Below are positions 24,160-32,786 of a DNA stretch of 64,000 nucleotides, one piece after another. The first letter of the stretch is position 1. Each line of letters starts with the position of its first letter. The translations under genes were made by a program, and so were the position numbers. This DNA comes from Embleya sp051903075 (lineage in GTDB: Bacteria > Actinomycetota > Actinomycetes > Streptomycetales > Streptomycetaceae), in NCBI RefSeq assembly GCF_051903075.1, contig NZ_CP182422.1, positions 1,426,001 to 1,490,000 on the forward strand, given 5' to 3'. The notes beneath the pieces are model-generated. The model was given only the letters and a program-made list of their open reading frames with translations, made no database searches and was not told where the DNA came from.

Positions 24160-25440
24160 TCAGACCTTGCCGGCGACCATGTCCATCAGGCGGCCGAGGA
24201 CCGCGCCGCCGGAGGCGTGGGAGCCGTCGTGCTCCCACTCGTTGGTGACCCACGCGCGCAGGTTGCCCACCTCGCGCGCGGTCTCCAGGGACAGGTCGGC
24301 GTCCACGTACATGTCGTCGAAGAAGATCGCCGCGGCCACCGGGACGGCGTTCGCGCGCAGCCGCTCGACGTCGTACAGGACGGGCCAGTCGTACTGCTCC
24401 GCCAACAGGTGGGCGGCCTCGCGGAACGGGCGCAGCGCGGCCATCTCCTCGAACATCCAGGGGTACATCATCTCCCCGGTGAACAGCAGCGGATCGGCGC
24501 TCTCCGCGAACTCCGGCAACCCCGCGCGCACCTTCTCGGCGGCCCACCCGGTGGCGACCTTGCCCTGCCCGTAGATCGGCTCCTGGAGCACCGCCCACAG
24601 CGGTTGGTCGGTCAGCGCGGTGGCCTGCATGGCGGCGGCACGGAAGGTGTCCGAGACCCGGTCGCCGTCCCACGCCTCGTCCAGCATCCAGTGCACCCGC
24701 TCGAAACCGTCGCCCATGCCGAACACCGAGCCGAGGAACTGCAGTCGGCGCACGGTCAGTCGGTCGCCGTCGGGCAGCCGGACGTCGTGCTCGGTCAGGT
24801 GGTCGGCGAGCCGGCGGACCGCCTCCACGTCGTCCGGGTAGCGCGCGTAGTACTCGGCGTTCTTGGTCCGCACCCTCGGGTAGGTGCGGTGGTAGACGTC
24901 CTCGGCGGTGACGTCCAGGCCGATCAAACCCCCGGTGACGTAACAGGACTTCAGCGCCTCGGGGGCTCGGGAGAGATACGCGAGGGTGATGAAGCCGCCG
25001 TAGCTCTGGCCGAGCGTCTCCCACGGCTCGTCGCCGCACAGTCGACGGCGGATCAGCTCGGCGTCGGCGACGATCGAGTCCGCGCGCATGTGCCGTAGCA
25101 GAGCGGCGAGTTCGTCGGGTGGGGTGCGCGCCGCCAGGCTCGGCGTGACGGGCGTGCTGCGTCCGGTACCGCGTTGGTCGAGCAGCAACACCCGGTGGGT
25201 CTTCAGCGCACGGGCCAGCCAGCCGTTGGCGCGTGGGGGGCGCTGCGCCTTCTGGCCCGGGCCGCCCTGGAAGAAGCACAACCACGGCCGGTTGCGACCC
25301 GTCGCGGTGGGATCGACCACCTCGCGGGCGAAGACCTCGATGGTCGGCCCGTCGGGACGCGCGTGGTCGAGCGGGACGACGAAGGTGTGATCGGTGAGGG
25401 CCATCCCCGGGATCCGGGTGATGCGGGTCGTGCGGGTCAT
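24160..25440 (-). CDS. pip: Prolyl aminopeptidase (alpha/beta hydrolase)
   Basis: A 426-residue serine hydrolase that releases N-terminal proline from peptides. It has the oxyanion-hole FFQGGPGQKAQRP near residue 57, DQRGTGRSTPV near 90, the nucleophile elbow GQSYGGFITLAYLS (Ser about 145) and a long lid domain. The C-terminal FFDDMYVD and EWEHDGSHASGG supply the acid and histidine. The ATG at 25440 has GGGAGGAATCCGC upstream. Its position beside a hydroxyproline/proline operon makes it a likely supplier of imino acids from peptides. It is convergent with GntR and divergent from the flavoprotein gene. Confidence 0.88.
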   Translation of the reverse strand: MTRTTRITRIPGMALTDHTFVVPLDHARPDGPTIEVFAREVVDPTATGRNRPWLCFFQGGPGQKAQRPPRANGWLARALKTHRVLLLDQRGTGRSTPVTPSLAARTPPDELAALLRHMRADSIVADAELIRRRLCGDEPWETLGQSYGGFITLAYLSRAPEALKSCYVTGGLIGLDVTAEDVYHRTYPRVRTKNAEYYARYPDDVEAVRRLADHLTEHDVRLPDGDRLTVRRLQFLGSVFGMGDGFERVHWMLDEAWDGDRVSDTFRAAAMQATALTDQPLWAVLQEPIYGQGKVATGWAAEKVRAGLPEFAESADPLLFTGEMMYPWMFEEMAALRPFREAAHLLAEQYDWPVLYDVERLRANAVPVAAAIFFDDMYVDADLSLETAREVGNLRAWVTNEWEHDGSHASGGAVLGRLMDMVAGKV

Positions 25441-25579
25441 GCGGATTCCTCCCCTGGGTGCGTGCCGTTCGGGTGTGCTGTGACATTCCACCGGAGGAAG
25501 GTGCTTGTTGTCCCACCGCATCGGGAAGATTGCTGCGGCAGGGTTCCGCGGGATCCCGTGCGGCGAAAGGGTGTCAGTC

Positions 25580-26803
25580 ATGGTCGATGGCCCGGTGTCC
25601 GATGGCGCGCACGCCGGTGAGGCGCGGTCCGGTATCGCGCGGACCGCCGGGCCCTTCTCCGCGTTTCAGGACTCGATCTATCTCGACGGACTGCTGACCG
25701 GGGAGACACCCCCGTACCCCACGGGCGCGAGCGCGTTGGAGGAGGCGGCGCGCGAACGGCTCGATCCGGGGCCGCGCGGCTACGTACTGGGCGGCGCCGG
25801 CGAGGGCGCGACGATGCGGGCCAATCGCGAGGCCTTCGAGCGGCGCCGGATCGTCCCGCGCATGTTGCGGGACGTGGGCGCCCGGGACCTGTCCTGCTCG
25901 GTATTGGGCACCGACTCGCCCGCGCCGGTGCTGCTCGGGCCGGTCGGCGTGCAGTCGATCGTGCATCCCGAGGGCGAGTTGGCGACCGCGCGGGCGGCGG
26001 CCGGGCTCGGGCTGCCGATGGTGTTGAGCACCGCGTCCTCGTACTCCCTGGAGGAGGTCGCCGCCGCGTCCGGCTCGGGCCCCCGGTGGTTCCAGCTGTA
26101 TTGGCCGCGCGACGACGACGTGACGATCAGCCTGCTCGCCCGGGCGCGGGCGGCCGGCTACAGCGTGCTCGTGGTCACCCTGGACACCTGGTATCTGGGC
26201 TGGCGGCCGACCGACCTGGACGGGGCGTACCTGCCCTTCCTGCGGCACATCGGCCTGGCCAACTACCTGAGCGACCCGGCCTTCCTGGCCGGCCTGAGCC
26301 GCCCGATCGCCGAGGACCCGACGGCGGCGATCGTGCACTGGGCCGGAATGTTCTCCGACCCGACCAAAACCTGGTCCGACCTGGCCTTCCTCCGCGACAA
26401 CTGGATCGGCCCGATCATCCTCAAGGGCGTCCTACACCCCGACGACGCCCGAAAGGCCCGCGACGCGGGCATGGACGGCATCGTGGTCAGCAATCACGGC
26501 GGCCGCCAACTCGACGGCGCGATCCCGGCGTTGGATGCCCTCCCGGAGATCGCGGCAGCGGTAGGCAACGACCTGACGGTCCTCTTCGACAGCGGCGTAC
26601 GCACCGGCACCGACATCCTCAAGGCCCTGGCCCTCGGCGCCCGCGCAGTCCTCCTGGGCCGCCCCTACATCTACGGCCTGGCCCTGGGCGGCACACCGGG
26701 CATCACCCACGTACTCCGCTGCCTACTTGCCGAATTCGACCTATCCATGGCCCTATCAGGCCACACCCACCCACAAACCCTAACCCCATCAACCCTGACC
26801 TAA
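25580..26803 (+). CDS. Lactate 2-monooxygenase-like FMN alpha-hydroxyacid oxidase
   Basis: A 407-residue FMN-dependent TIM-barrel enzyme. It has ANREAFERRRIVPRMLRDV near 75, LLGPVGVQSIVHPEGE, MVLSTASSYSLEEVA, WFQLYWPRDDD, ILKGVLHPDDA (catalytic Lys), VVSNHGGRQLDGA (catalytic His and Arg) and FDSGVRTGTDILKAL. The insertion VTLDTWYLGWRPTDLDGAYLPFL is characteristic of lactate 2-monooxygenases, which convert lactate to acetate and CO2. The ATG at 25580 is chosen; a GTG nine bases upstream, closer to GAAAGG, is equally possible. Synonymous codon choice becomes less GC-biased toward the 3' end. Confidence 0.8.
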   Translation: MVDGPVSDGAHAGEARSGIARTAGPFSAFQDSIYLDGLLTGETPPYPTGASALEEAARERLDPGPRGYVLGGAGEGATMRANREAFERRRIVPRMLRDVGARDLSCSVLGTDSPAPVLLGPVGVQSIVHPEGELATARAAAGLGLPMVLSTASSYSLEEVAAASGSGPRWFQLYWPRDDDVTISLLARARAAGYSVLVVTLDTWYLGWRPTDLDGAYLPFLRHIGLANYLSDPAFLAGLSRPIAEDPTAAIVHWAGMFSDPTKTWSDLAFLRDNWIGPIILKGVLHPDDARKARDAGMDGIVVSNHGGRQLDGAIPALDALPEIAAAVGNDLTVLFDSGVRTGTDILKALALGARAVLLGRPYIYGLALGGTPGITHVLRCLLAEFDLSMALSGHTHPQTLTPSTLT

Positions 26804-27406
26804 CCCACCAACCAACCGCACTCAACCCTCTCCGGCCACCCAACCCTCTCCGGCCGGCCCAACACCCTCCAGCCCACCGGCACGCTCCAGCCCGTCCAAC
26901 ATCCAGGCCCTCCGGCACGCTCCAGCCCATCCAGCACCACCCCTCCAGCCCGTCCGGCGTTTGAGGACAATGCCTGCGCCACCCACTGCATCACGGCACA
27001 TCACAGCACGAGCCCACCAACCCCAGCCCGTCCGGCGTTTGAGGACACCACAAGCGCCACCCAACGCTCAGCGACACATCACAGCGCAATCCAACCAACC
27101 CAGCCATCCGGCGCTTGAAATCACCCGCACCACTCACCGCACGTCAACACATCACACGAGCACCAACCAACTCCAGCCCGTCCGGCGCTTGAGGACAACG
27201 CCCGCGCAACCGACCGCATCACGGCACACCATGCCGCAAGCCCACCAACCCCCAGCCCGTCCGGCGTTCGAGGACAACCGCAGGCCGGCCACCCCGCCGA
27301 CCCCAGGCCACCTCGACCACACCGCCCGCTGGGATTACCCCGGTTTGCCCGCCCCTCTCGGATACCCTCCGCGCATGATCACGCCCGGATCGAGAGGACC
27401 AACCCC
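26804..27406. other. Non-coding C-rich intergenic region
   Basis: The 603 bases between the flavoprotein and ltrA genes hold no supportable gene. The left part (26820-26940) is pyrimidine-rich with degenerate CCAGCCC/CTCCGGC words. Positions 26945-27277 contain a tandem repeat. The last 100 bases should carry the ltrA promoter, but no clear -35/-10 is seen. Confidence 0.8.
26945..27277. repeat. Five-unit tandem array of about 77 bp around CAGCCCGTCCGGCGTTTGAG
   Basis: The core CAGCCCGTCCGGCGTTTGAG plus GACA occurs at 26947, 27024, 27101 (degenerate, CAGCCATCCGGCGCTTGA), 27174 and 27252. Spacings are therefore 73-78 bp. The segments between cores are also related, with recurring CACGGCACA, ACATCACA and CCACCAACCC. 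The core is a well-known dispersed intergenic word in Streptomyces genomes. Here it is unusual in being tandemly amplified in one orientation without its usual inverted partner. Confidence 0.8.
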
Positions 27407-28636
27407 GTGACCAACCCCGCGCGCCCCGCCGCAATCCTGCGCCGGATGACCTCGCGCAGTTCCACGGAGCCGCACCGCGCATCCACGCCGTTGGAGTTGT
27501 TCTTCGACCTGACCTTCGTGGTGGCCGTCGCCCAAGCCGGCAGCCGCCTGGTGCACTCGCTCGCGGAGGGCCACCCCGGCCACGGGATCACGGGATACCT
27601 GCTCGTGTTCTTCGCGATCTGGTGGGCGTGGGTCAACTTCACCTGGTTCGCCTCCGCGTACGACTGCGACGACCCGCTGTACCGCGTCGCCACGCTCGTC
27701 CAGATCACCGGTGTCCTGGTCCTGGCCGCCGGCGTCCCGCGCGCGTTCGAGAGCAGCGACTACACGGTCGCCATCGTCGGCTACCTGATCATGCGCCTCG
27801 CGCTGACCTTCCAGTGGCTGCGCGCGGCCCACGACGAGACCGACCCGGCGGCCCGCCGCACCGCGCTGCGCTACGCGGCCGGCGTGGTGCTGGTCCAGAT
27901 CGGCTGGGTGGTGCTCCTGCTGCTCCCCGACGCCGCCTGGAACTGGGGCTTCCCACCGCTGGCGATCGCCGAGATGGCGGTACCGGCCATCGCCGAACGC
28001 GGGCGCTCCACCAGCTGGCATCCGCATCACATCGCCGAGCGCTACGGCCTGTTCACCATCATCATGCTCGGCGAGAGCGTGTCCGCCGCGACCGTCGCGA
28101 TCCAGACCGCGCTCGACGACCAGGCCGCACTGGACGAGTTGTTGCCGATCGCCGCCGGCGGGCTGCTGATCGTGTTCGCGGCCTATTGGATCTACTTCGC
28201 GGCGCCCATCCACGAATACCTGCAATCCAGTCGACAGGCGTTCCTGTGGGGCTACGGCCACTACGTGATCTTCGGCTCCGCCGCCGCGATCGGGGCCGGT
28301 CTCGAGGTCGCCGTCGAGCAGGCCGTCGGCGAGGCGCACATCTCCGACGTCGCCGCCGCGGCGAGCGTCACGATCCCCGCCGGGCTGTTCCTGGTCGCCA
28401 CATGGGCGCTGCACGCCCGCCACCACAAGCGCGGCGCCGCCCAGCAGATACTGCTGCCGACCGCCGCGGTCCTGGTCCTGGCCTCCACGTTCCTGGGCGA
28501 GGCGGCGGTGCCGGCGGCCGGAGCGGTGGCGGCGCTGACCGTCGCCGCGGGGGTGGTGTTGTCCGCCCGCCAGGGCGAGGGCGCCGGCGACGGCGACGTC
28601 GACCCGCGCCCGGAGCCGGTGTCCGAGGCCGACTGA
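27407..28636 (+). CDS. LtrA family membrane protein
   Basis: A 409-residue polytopic membrane protein of the low-temperature-requirement A family, biochemical role unknown. The hallmark STPLELFFDLTFVVAVAQAG lies near residue 26, HHIAERYGLFTIIMLGESVSAATVA near 205, and about ten hydrophobic segments follow. The C-terminus is a short hydrophilic acidic tail. The GTG at 27407 is preceded by GAGAGGACCAACCCC; an internal ATG at residue 14 is possible. It is convergent with the AsnC regulator, with only 15 bp between the stops. Confidence 0.86.
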   Translation: MTNPARPAAILRRMTSRSSTEPHRASTPLELFFDLTFVVAVAQAGSRLVHSLAEGHPGHGITGYLLVFFAIWWAWVNFTWFASAYDCDDPLYRVATLVQITGVLVLAAGVPRAFESSDYTVAIVGYLIMRLALTFQWLRAAHDETDPAARRTALRYAAGVVLVQIGWVVLLLLPDAAWNWGFPPLAIAEMAVPAIAERGRSTSWHPHHIAERYGLFTIIMLGESVSAATVAIQTALDDQAALDELLPIAAGGLLIVFAAYWIYFAAPIHEYLQSSRQAFLWGYGHYVIFGSAAAIGAGLEVAVEQAVGEAHISDVAAAASVTIPAGLFLVATWALHARHHKRGAAQQILLPTAAVLVLASTFLGEAAVPAAGAVAALTVAAGVVLSARQGEGAGDGDVDPRPEPVSEAD

Positions 28637-28651
28637 GTCCGGGACGAACGG

Positions 28652-29158
28652 CTAACCCGCCGTCAGGCGCCGTGCGGGAACCGACGGTTCGGGCGGGAGG
28701 AGCGGACCGCCGGACCACTGCTGGAAGATCAGCATCGTGTGCACCTGGGTCACCTCGGTGCGCGCCGTGAATCCGTCCACCACCAGGCGTTGCAGCCCGG
28801 TCGCGTCGGCGACCGCGACGTGCACGAGGAAGTCGTCGGGACCCGCGAGGTGGTACAGCGCGCGGGTCTCCGGCAGCTTCAGCACATGCCCGACGAACGG
28901 GTTGAGCACCGCGCGGTGATGGGGCCGTACCCGCACCGCGAGCATCGCCTGGAGCGGTCGCCCGAGCGCCGCCGCGTCCACCTCCACCGTCGCGCCCTTC
29001 ACCACCCCGGCCGCGCGCATCCGGGCCACCCGGTCCAGGCAGGTCGAGGGCGCTATCCCGACCTCGGCCGCGAGCGCCTTGTTGCTGATCCGGGCATCGT
29101 TCTGGAGAGCCCGGAGAATGCCGAGGTCGATCGGATCGAGGGCGATGGATTGGCTCAT
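28652..29158 (-). CDS. Lrp/AsnC-family regulator
   Basis: A 168-residue regulator. The N-terminal HTH (LDPIDLGILRALQNDARISNKALAAEVGIAPSTCLDRVARM, about residues 7-50) is followed by an RAM ligand domain (LGRPLQAMLAVRVRPHHRAV, LAGPDDFLVHVAVAD, VTQVHTMLIFQQW). The ATG at 29158 is divergent from a Cys/Met-metabolism PLP enzyme with 51 bp between starts. In this common arrangement the AsnC protein controls an amino-acid catabolic gene and responds to its substrate. No clear operator palindrome stands out in the short gap. Confidence 0.9.
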   Translation of the reverse strand: MSQSIALDPIDLGILRALQNDARISNKALAAEVGIAPSTCLDRVARMRAAGVVKGATVEVDAAALGRPLQAMLAVRVRPHHRAVLNPFVGHVLKLPETRALYHLAGPDDFLVHVAVADATGLQRLVVDGFTARTEVTQVHTMLIFQQWSGGPLLPPEPSVPARRLTAG

Positions 29159-29209
29159 CCGGCGATGATAATTCGGTGATCGGGAAGGTTCTCCGGAGGT
29201 CGCCCCAGG

Positions 29210-30529
29210 ATGACGTCCATGGACCTTCGACCGGACTCCCCCGCCGCCGCCGGCCGCACCGACACCGCGCCCGCCGGCATCACCCCCGCCGGCGCCGCCC
29301 CTGCCGGCTCCACCCCCACCGGACCCCTCGCGCGGCACACGTTCGAGACCCGCGCGGTACACGCAGGCCGCGACGACCTGGCCGCCCTGGGCGTACACGC
29401 CGTGCCGATCGACCTGTCGACCACCTATCCCCTGCCGGACCTGCCGGCCGCGGCGCTCGCCCTGGACGCCTACGCGGAGGGCGAGTTGCCCGACGGTTCG
29501 GCGATCTACGGTCGGCTGACCAATCCGACCGTGCGCCGCTTCGAGCAGGCGCTCGCCGAACTGGAGGGCTGCGCCGACGCGGTGGCGTTCGCGACCGGCA
29601 TGGCGGCGGTCACCGCGTGCCTGCTCGCCGCCGCCGCGCAGGGCCGACGGCACGTGGTCGCGGTCCGGCCGCTGTACGGCACCACCGACCACCTGCTCTC
29701 CGGCGGCCTGCTCGGCACCGAGGTCACCTGGGTCGAACCTGACGGCGTGGCCGCGGCGTTGCGGCCCGACACGGGTCTGGTCATGGTCGAGACACCGGCC
29801 AATCCGACGCTGGCCGAACTCGATCTGGCCGAACTCGCGGCGCAGGCGGGCGAGATACCGCTGCTGGTGGACAACACGTTCGCCACACCGGTCCTGCAGC
29901 AGCCGGCGTCCTCCGGTGCCCGTCTGGTCCTGCACAGTGCGACCAAGTTCCTCGGGGGACACGGCGACGTGCTCGGCGGTGTGGTGGCCTGTGATCCGGA
30001 GTGGGCCAAGGCGCTGCGGCAAATCCGTTTCGCGACCGGGGCGTTGCTGCACCCCCTGGCGGGTTACCTGCTGCTGCGCGGCCTCGCGACCCTGCCGATC
30101 CGCGTCGCCAGGGCCTCCGCGACGGCCGCCGCGCTCGCCGCCCGACTGGCCGCACACCCGGCGGTGGCGCGTGTGCACTATCCGAGCATCGGCGGCGCCC
30201 TGGTGGCCTTCGAACCGATCGGCGACCCGATGCGGCTGGTCGGCGCGCTCCGCCTGATCACCCCCGCCGTGAGCCTCGGCGGCGTCGACACCCTGATCCA
30301 GCATCCGGCTTCGCTGACCCACCGGGTCATCGACGACGCGGCGCGCGCCGAAGGCGACATCGGCCCGCACCTGCTCCGCCTGTCGATCGGCCTGGAACAC
30401 GAGGCGGACCTGTGGGCGGACCTGTCGGCGGCGCTGGAGCGGACGGGCGGGGAGATCGTCGGGGCATCGCCGGTTCCGGACGCGCAGGTCGGGGTGGGCG
30501 ACGCGGCGCTGTGGCCGGTGGGGGTCTGA
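29210..30529 (+). CDS. Cys/Met-metabolism PLP enzyme (methionine gamma-lyase-like)
   Basis: A 439-residue gamma-family PLP enzyme. It has TFETRAVHAGRDDLAALG near 46, PIDLSTTYPLPDLP, YGRLTNPTVRRFEQALAELEG, AFATGMAAV and YGTTDHLL. VETPANPTL and DNTFATPVLQQP bear the PLP-binding Asp, and the Schiff-base Lys is in LHSATKFLGGHGDVLGG. The first 40 residues are an unconserved Pro/Ala/Gly repeat (PAG units). Methionine gamma-lyase and cystathionine gamma-lyase/synthase cannot be separated here. The divergent AsnC regulator favours a catabolic role. Confidence 0.82.
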   Translation: MTSMDLRPDSPAAAGRTDTAPAGITPAGAAPAGSTPTGPLARHTFETRAVHAGRDDLAALGVHAVPIDLSTTYPLPDLPAAALALDAYAEGELPDGSAIYGRLTNPTVRRFEQALAELEGCADAVAFATGMAAVTACLLAAAAQGRRHVVAVRPLYGTTDHLLSGGLLGTEVTWVEPDGVAAALRPDTGLVMVETPANPTLAELDLAELAAQAGEIPLLVDNTFATPVLQQPASSGARLVLHSATKFLGGHGDVLGGVVACDPEWAKALRQIRFATGALLHPLAGYLLLRGLATLPIRVARASATAAALAARLAAHPAVARVHYPSIGGALVAFEPIGDPMRLVGALRLITPAVSLGGVDTLIQHPASLTHRVIDDAARAEGDIGPHLLRLSIGLEHEADLWADLSAALERTGGEIVGASPVPDAQVGVGDAALWPVGV

Positions 30530-30613
30530 GCGGCGGGGCCGGGGTGGGTCCCGCATCGCGCGGGCCCGGGATCGGTGGCGGCGCGCTTCGCGGCGCGGCC
30601 GGTCCCGGCCGGG

Positions 30614-31768
30614 TCAGCGGTAGGTCAAGCCCGAGAGCTGCAGGGCGAGTCGACGCCGCACGGCGGGGATCCGGGTGAGCGTGCGCAGCACGATGTTGCG
30701 CAGGGGGCGCAGCGCCGGGGTGAGGGTGGCCACCCGGGTCATCCGGTCGGCGAGCTTGACGATGCGTTCGGCGATCGGGCGGCGGGTGGCGCCGTAGGTG
30801 TCCAGGGCCGTGGTGGGGCCGCCGTCGAGTACCGAGCCGAGCGCCTCGGCCAGGGTCACCGCGTCGAGGATGCCGGCGTTCATGCCCTGGCCGCCCGCCG
30901 GACTGTGTACGTGGGCGGCGTCGCCGGCGAGCAGGATCCGGCCCGCGCGGTAGGCGTCGGCGATCCGGTGGTGGACCCGGAAGCGCGAGCCCCAGACGAC
31001 CTCCTCGACGACCATGCGGCCGGTCTTCGAACCGCGTACGTCGAGGAGTTCCTGGACGTAGGCCGCCGACGGCTCGTGCGGCGCGTCGGCGACCGGCGCG
31101 ACGATCCGGTGCCGGCCGCCCGGGAGCGGGGCGAGCACGACGAGGCCGGCGGGGGCGAAGTACAGGACCACCTCGTCGGCCGCGACCGCGCCGCTCAGCC
31201 GTACGTCGGCGAGGACGAACGACTCGCCGTAGGTGCCGCCCTGGAAGCCTATTCCGGCTTGGTCGCGCACCGTGCTGTGCATGCCGTCGGCGCCGACCAC
31301 CCAGCCGGCGCGGACACGTTCGCCGCTCTCGAAGGTCGCGGTCACGCCGTCGGCGTCCTGGTCGAGGGAGGTCACCCGGTACGGCCGCAGGACGGTGCCG
31401 CCGAGTGCGGTGAGGCGGTCGAGGAGCGCGGCCTCGGTGGTGGCCTGGGAGACCATCAGCGAGTACGGGTACTGCGTGGGCAGGTCGGTGAAGTCGATCC
31501 GGACCACCACGCGGTCCCGGTCGCGGACGGTGAACGTCGGCGCGGGGATGCCCTGCGCGACGAGCGGGGCGGCGACTCCGAGCGGGGCCAGTACCTCGAG
31601 GGTGCGGGCGTGTACGACGGCGGCGCGCGAGGTCTGTTCGGCAGCCGCGTGGGCGTCGACGACGGTGACGTCCCGCCCCTGGGCGGCCAGGGCCAGGGCG
31701 AGGGTCAGTCCGGCGGGGCCGGCGCCGACGACGAGGACGTCGGTGGTGGCGGGGAGTCGGCTGCTCAT
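30614..31768 (-). CDS. FAD-dependent aromatic-ring-type monooxygenase
   Basis: A 384-residue group A flavoprotein hydroxylase. It has VLVVGAGPAGLTLALALAAQG at residues 10-30, the conserved arginine region SRAAVVHARTLEVL, GWVVGADGMHSTVRDQAG (DG fingerprint, about 155) and RILLAGDAAHVHSPAGGQGMNAG (GD motif, about 280). It lacks the extra C-terminal thioredoxin-like domain of phenol hydroxylases. Substrate unknown. The ATG at 31768 follows CCAGGAGCCCCCG. The divergent TetR gene and its four operators indicate inducible expression, as in drug- or xenobiotic-modifying oxygenases. Confidence 0.86.
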   Translation of the reverse strand: MSSRLPATTDVLVVGAGPAGLTLALALAAQGRDVTVVDAHAAAEQTSRAAVVHARTLEVLAPLGVAAPLVAQGIPAPTFTVRDRDRVVVRIDFTDLPTQYPYSLMVSQATTEAALLDRLTALGGTVLRPYRVTSLDQDADGVTATFESGERVRAGWVVGADGMHSTVRDQAGIGFQGGTYGESFVLADVRLSGAVAADEVVLYFAPAGLVVLAPLPGGRHRIVAPVADAPHEPSAAYVQELLDVRGSKTGRMVVEEVVWGSRFRVHHRIADAYRAGRILLAGDAAHVHSPAGGQGMNAGILDAVTLAEALGSVLDGGPTTALDTYGATRRPIAERIVKLADRMTRVATLTPALRPLRNIVLRTLTRIPAVRRRLALQLSGLTYR

Positions 31769-31820
31769 CGGGGGCTCCTGGGGTTGGGATCGGAGGCCGG
31801 GCTCGAAAGCCGGACCCAGA

Positions 31821-31838
31821 GGCCAACGTTTGTTGGCC
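31821..31838. promoter_or_regulatory. TetR operator 1: GGCCAAC-N4-GTTGGCC
   Basis: Perfect inverted repeat with 7-bp arms and a 4-bp centre, between the divergent monooxygenase and TetR genes. It overlaps operator 2 by three bases. Confidence 0.7.
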
Positions 31839-31851
31839 AACGTCTGTTGGC
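31836..31851. promoter_or_regulatory. TetR operator 2: GCCAAC-N4-GTTGGC
   Basis: Perfect 6-4-6 palindrome (GCCAACGTCTGTTGGC) overlapping operator 1. The overlapping pair may load two dimers cooperatively. Confidence 0.7.
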
Positions 31852-31878
31852 ATAACGATGGCCCTCCCGTGGCGGTAA

Positions 31879-31894
31879 GTCAACAGGCGTTGGC
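31879..31894. promoter_or_regulatory. TetR operator 3: GTCAAC-N4-GTTGGC
   Basis: Same 6-4-6 architecture with one left-arm mismatch. It lies 28 bp from operator 2 and shares two bases with operator 4. Confidence 0.6.
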
Positions 31895-31908
31895 CTACAA
31901 TCGTTGGC
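31893..31908. promoter_or_regulatory. TetR operator 4: GCCTAC-N4-GTTGGC
   Basis: One left-arm mismatch. It ends at the base before the TetR ATG, so binding would directly block translation initiation or a leaderless start, consistent with tight autorepression. Confidence 0.6.
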
Positions 31909-32505
31909 ATGAGTACTCCGCGTAGGTCGTCCATCGAGACCAAGGCCGTGATCCTGGCCGCCGCCCGGGAACGATTCGGCGCCGACGGCTACGAACGGGC
32001 GACGATTCGGGCGATCGCCTCGGATGCGGCGATCGATCCGTCGATGGTGATGCGGTACTTCGGCACGAAGGAGAAGTTGTTCGCCGCTGCGGCGGACGTC
32101 GATCTGCGTTTGCCCGCGCTCGATGCGGTCCCGCGCCCACAGCTCGGAGCGGTGCTCTCGGCGCACTTCCTCGACCGGTGGGAGGGGGACGAGGCGATGC
32201 TGATCCTGCTGCGGACCGGGGTGACGAACGACGACGCCGCCGAGCGTATGCGCGCGGTCTTCGCGGACCAGCTCGCCCCGCTCGTACTCCGCACCTGCCC
32301 GAACCGCGCCGAGGCCCCCCGGCGCGCCGGCCTGATCGCCACGCAGGTGCTCGGCCTCGCCCTGTGCCGATACGTCCTGCGGCTGCCGCCGATCGTGGCG
32401 ATGACGCATCCCGAGGTGGTCGACTGGCTCGGTCCGCAGATCCAACGCTGTTTGACGGGGAGCCTGGGGGCCGACGATCCGGGGGCCGGGATGCCTGGGG
32501 TCTGA
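31909..32505 (+). CDS. TetR-family regulator
   Basis: A 198-residue single-domain TetR protein. The HTH covers about residues 8-55 (SIETKAVILAAARERFGADGYERATIRAIASDAAIDPSMVMRYFGTKEKLF). A helical ligand domain with a conserved TetR_C pattern (LIATQVLGLALCRYVLRLPP) follows. The ATG at 31909 is flush with an operator-like palindrome and has no Shine-Dalgarno, suggesting a leaderless transcript. It is divergent from the FAD monooxygenase and very probably represses it and itself through the four GCCAAC-N4-GTTGGC sites. Confidence 0.9.
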   Translation: MSTPRRSSIETKAVILAAARERFGADGYERATIRAIASDAAIDPSMVMRYFGTKEKLFAAAADVDLRLPALDAVPRPQLGAVLSAHFLDRWEGDEAMLILLRTGVTNDDAAERMRAVFADQLAPLVLRTCPNRAEAPRRAGLIATQVLGLALCRYVLRLPPIVAMTHPEVVDWLGPQIQRCLTGSLGADDPGAGMPGV

Positions 32506-32786
32506 GGGTCGGCGCCCGGGGGCCGGGGGTCCGAGGGCGGGCGGCGGAAGGCCGGGAGTGCGACGCCCACTTGCCGGCGGGCCGGGCGTCCGGGGCTCTG
32601 CGGCGCATGGCCGGACGCGCGCCGACGGCCTCGGCGTCGATCGTCCCGAGCCGTCCGCGTACGGTCTCCACGATTCGTGGGGATTACCCCCGGTAGCCCG
32701 CGAGTTCGCCCGGGTAGCGTCTCGATCAAGGCAGCATCGGCCGCGCCGAGCGGTGTCGTGCACACCGCCCCGGGAGGTGACGCGTC

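Noticed and set aside
26945..27277. CRISPR-like appearance of regularly spaced 24-bp cores
   Set aside because: The intervening 50-bp segments are related to one another, not unique spacers. The core is a known streptomycete intergenic word, and there are no cas genes.
28739..29179. Plus-strand frame opposite the AsnC regulator
   Set aside because: It is exactly antisense to a clear Lrp/AsnC gene and has no ribosome site.
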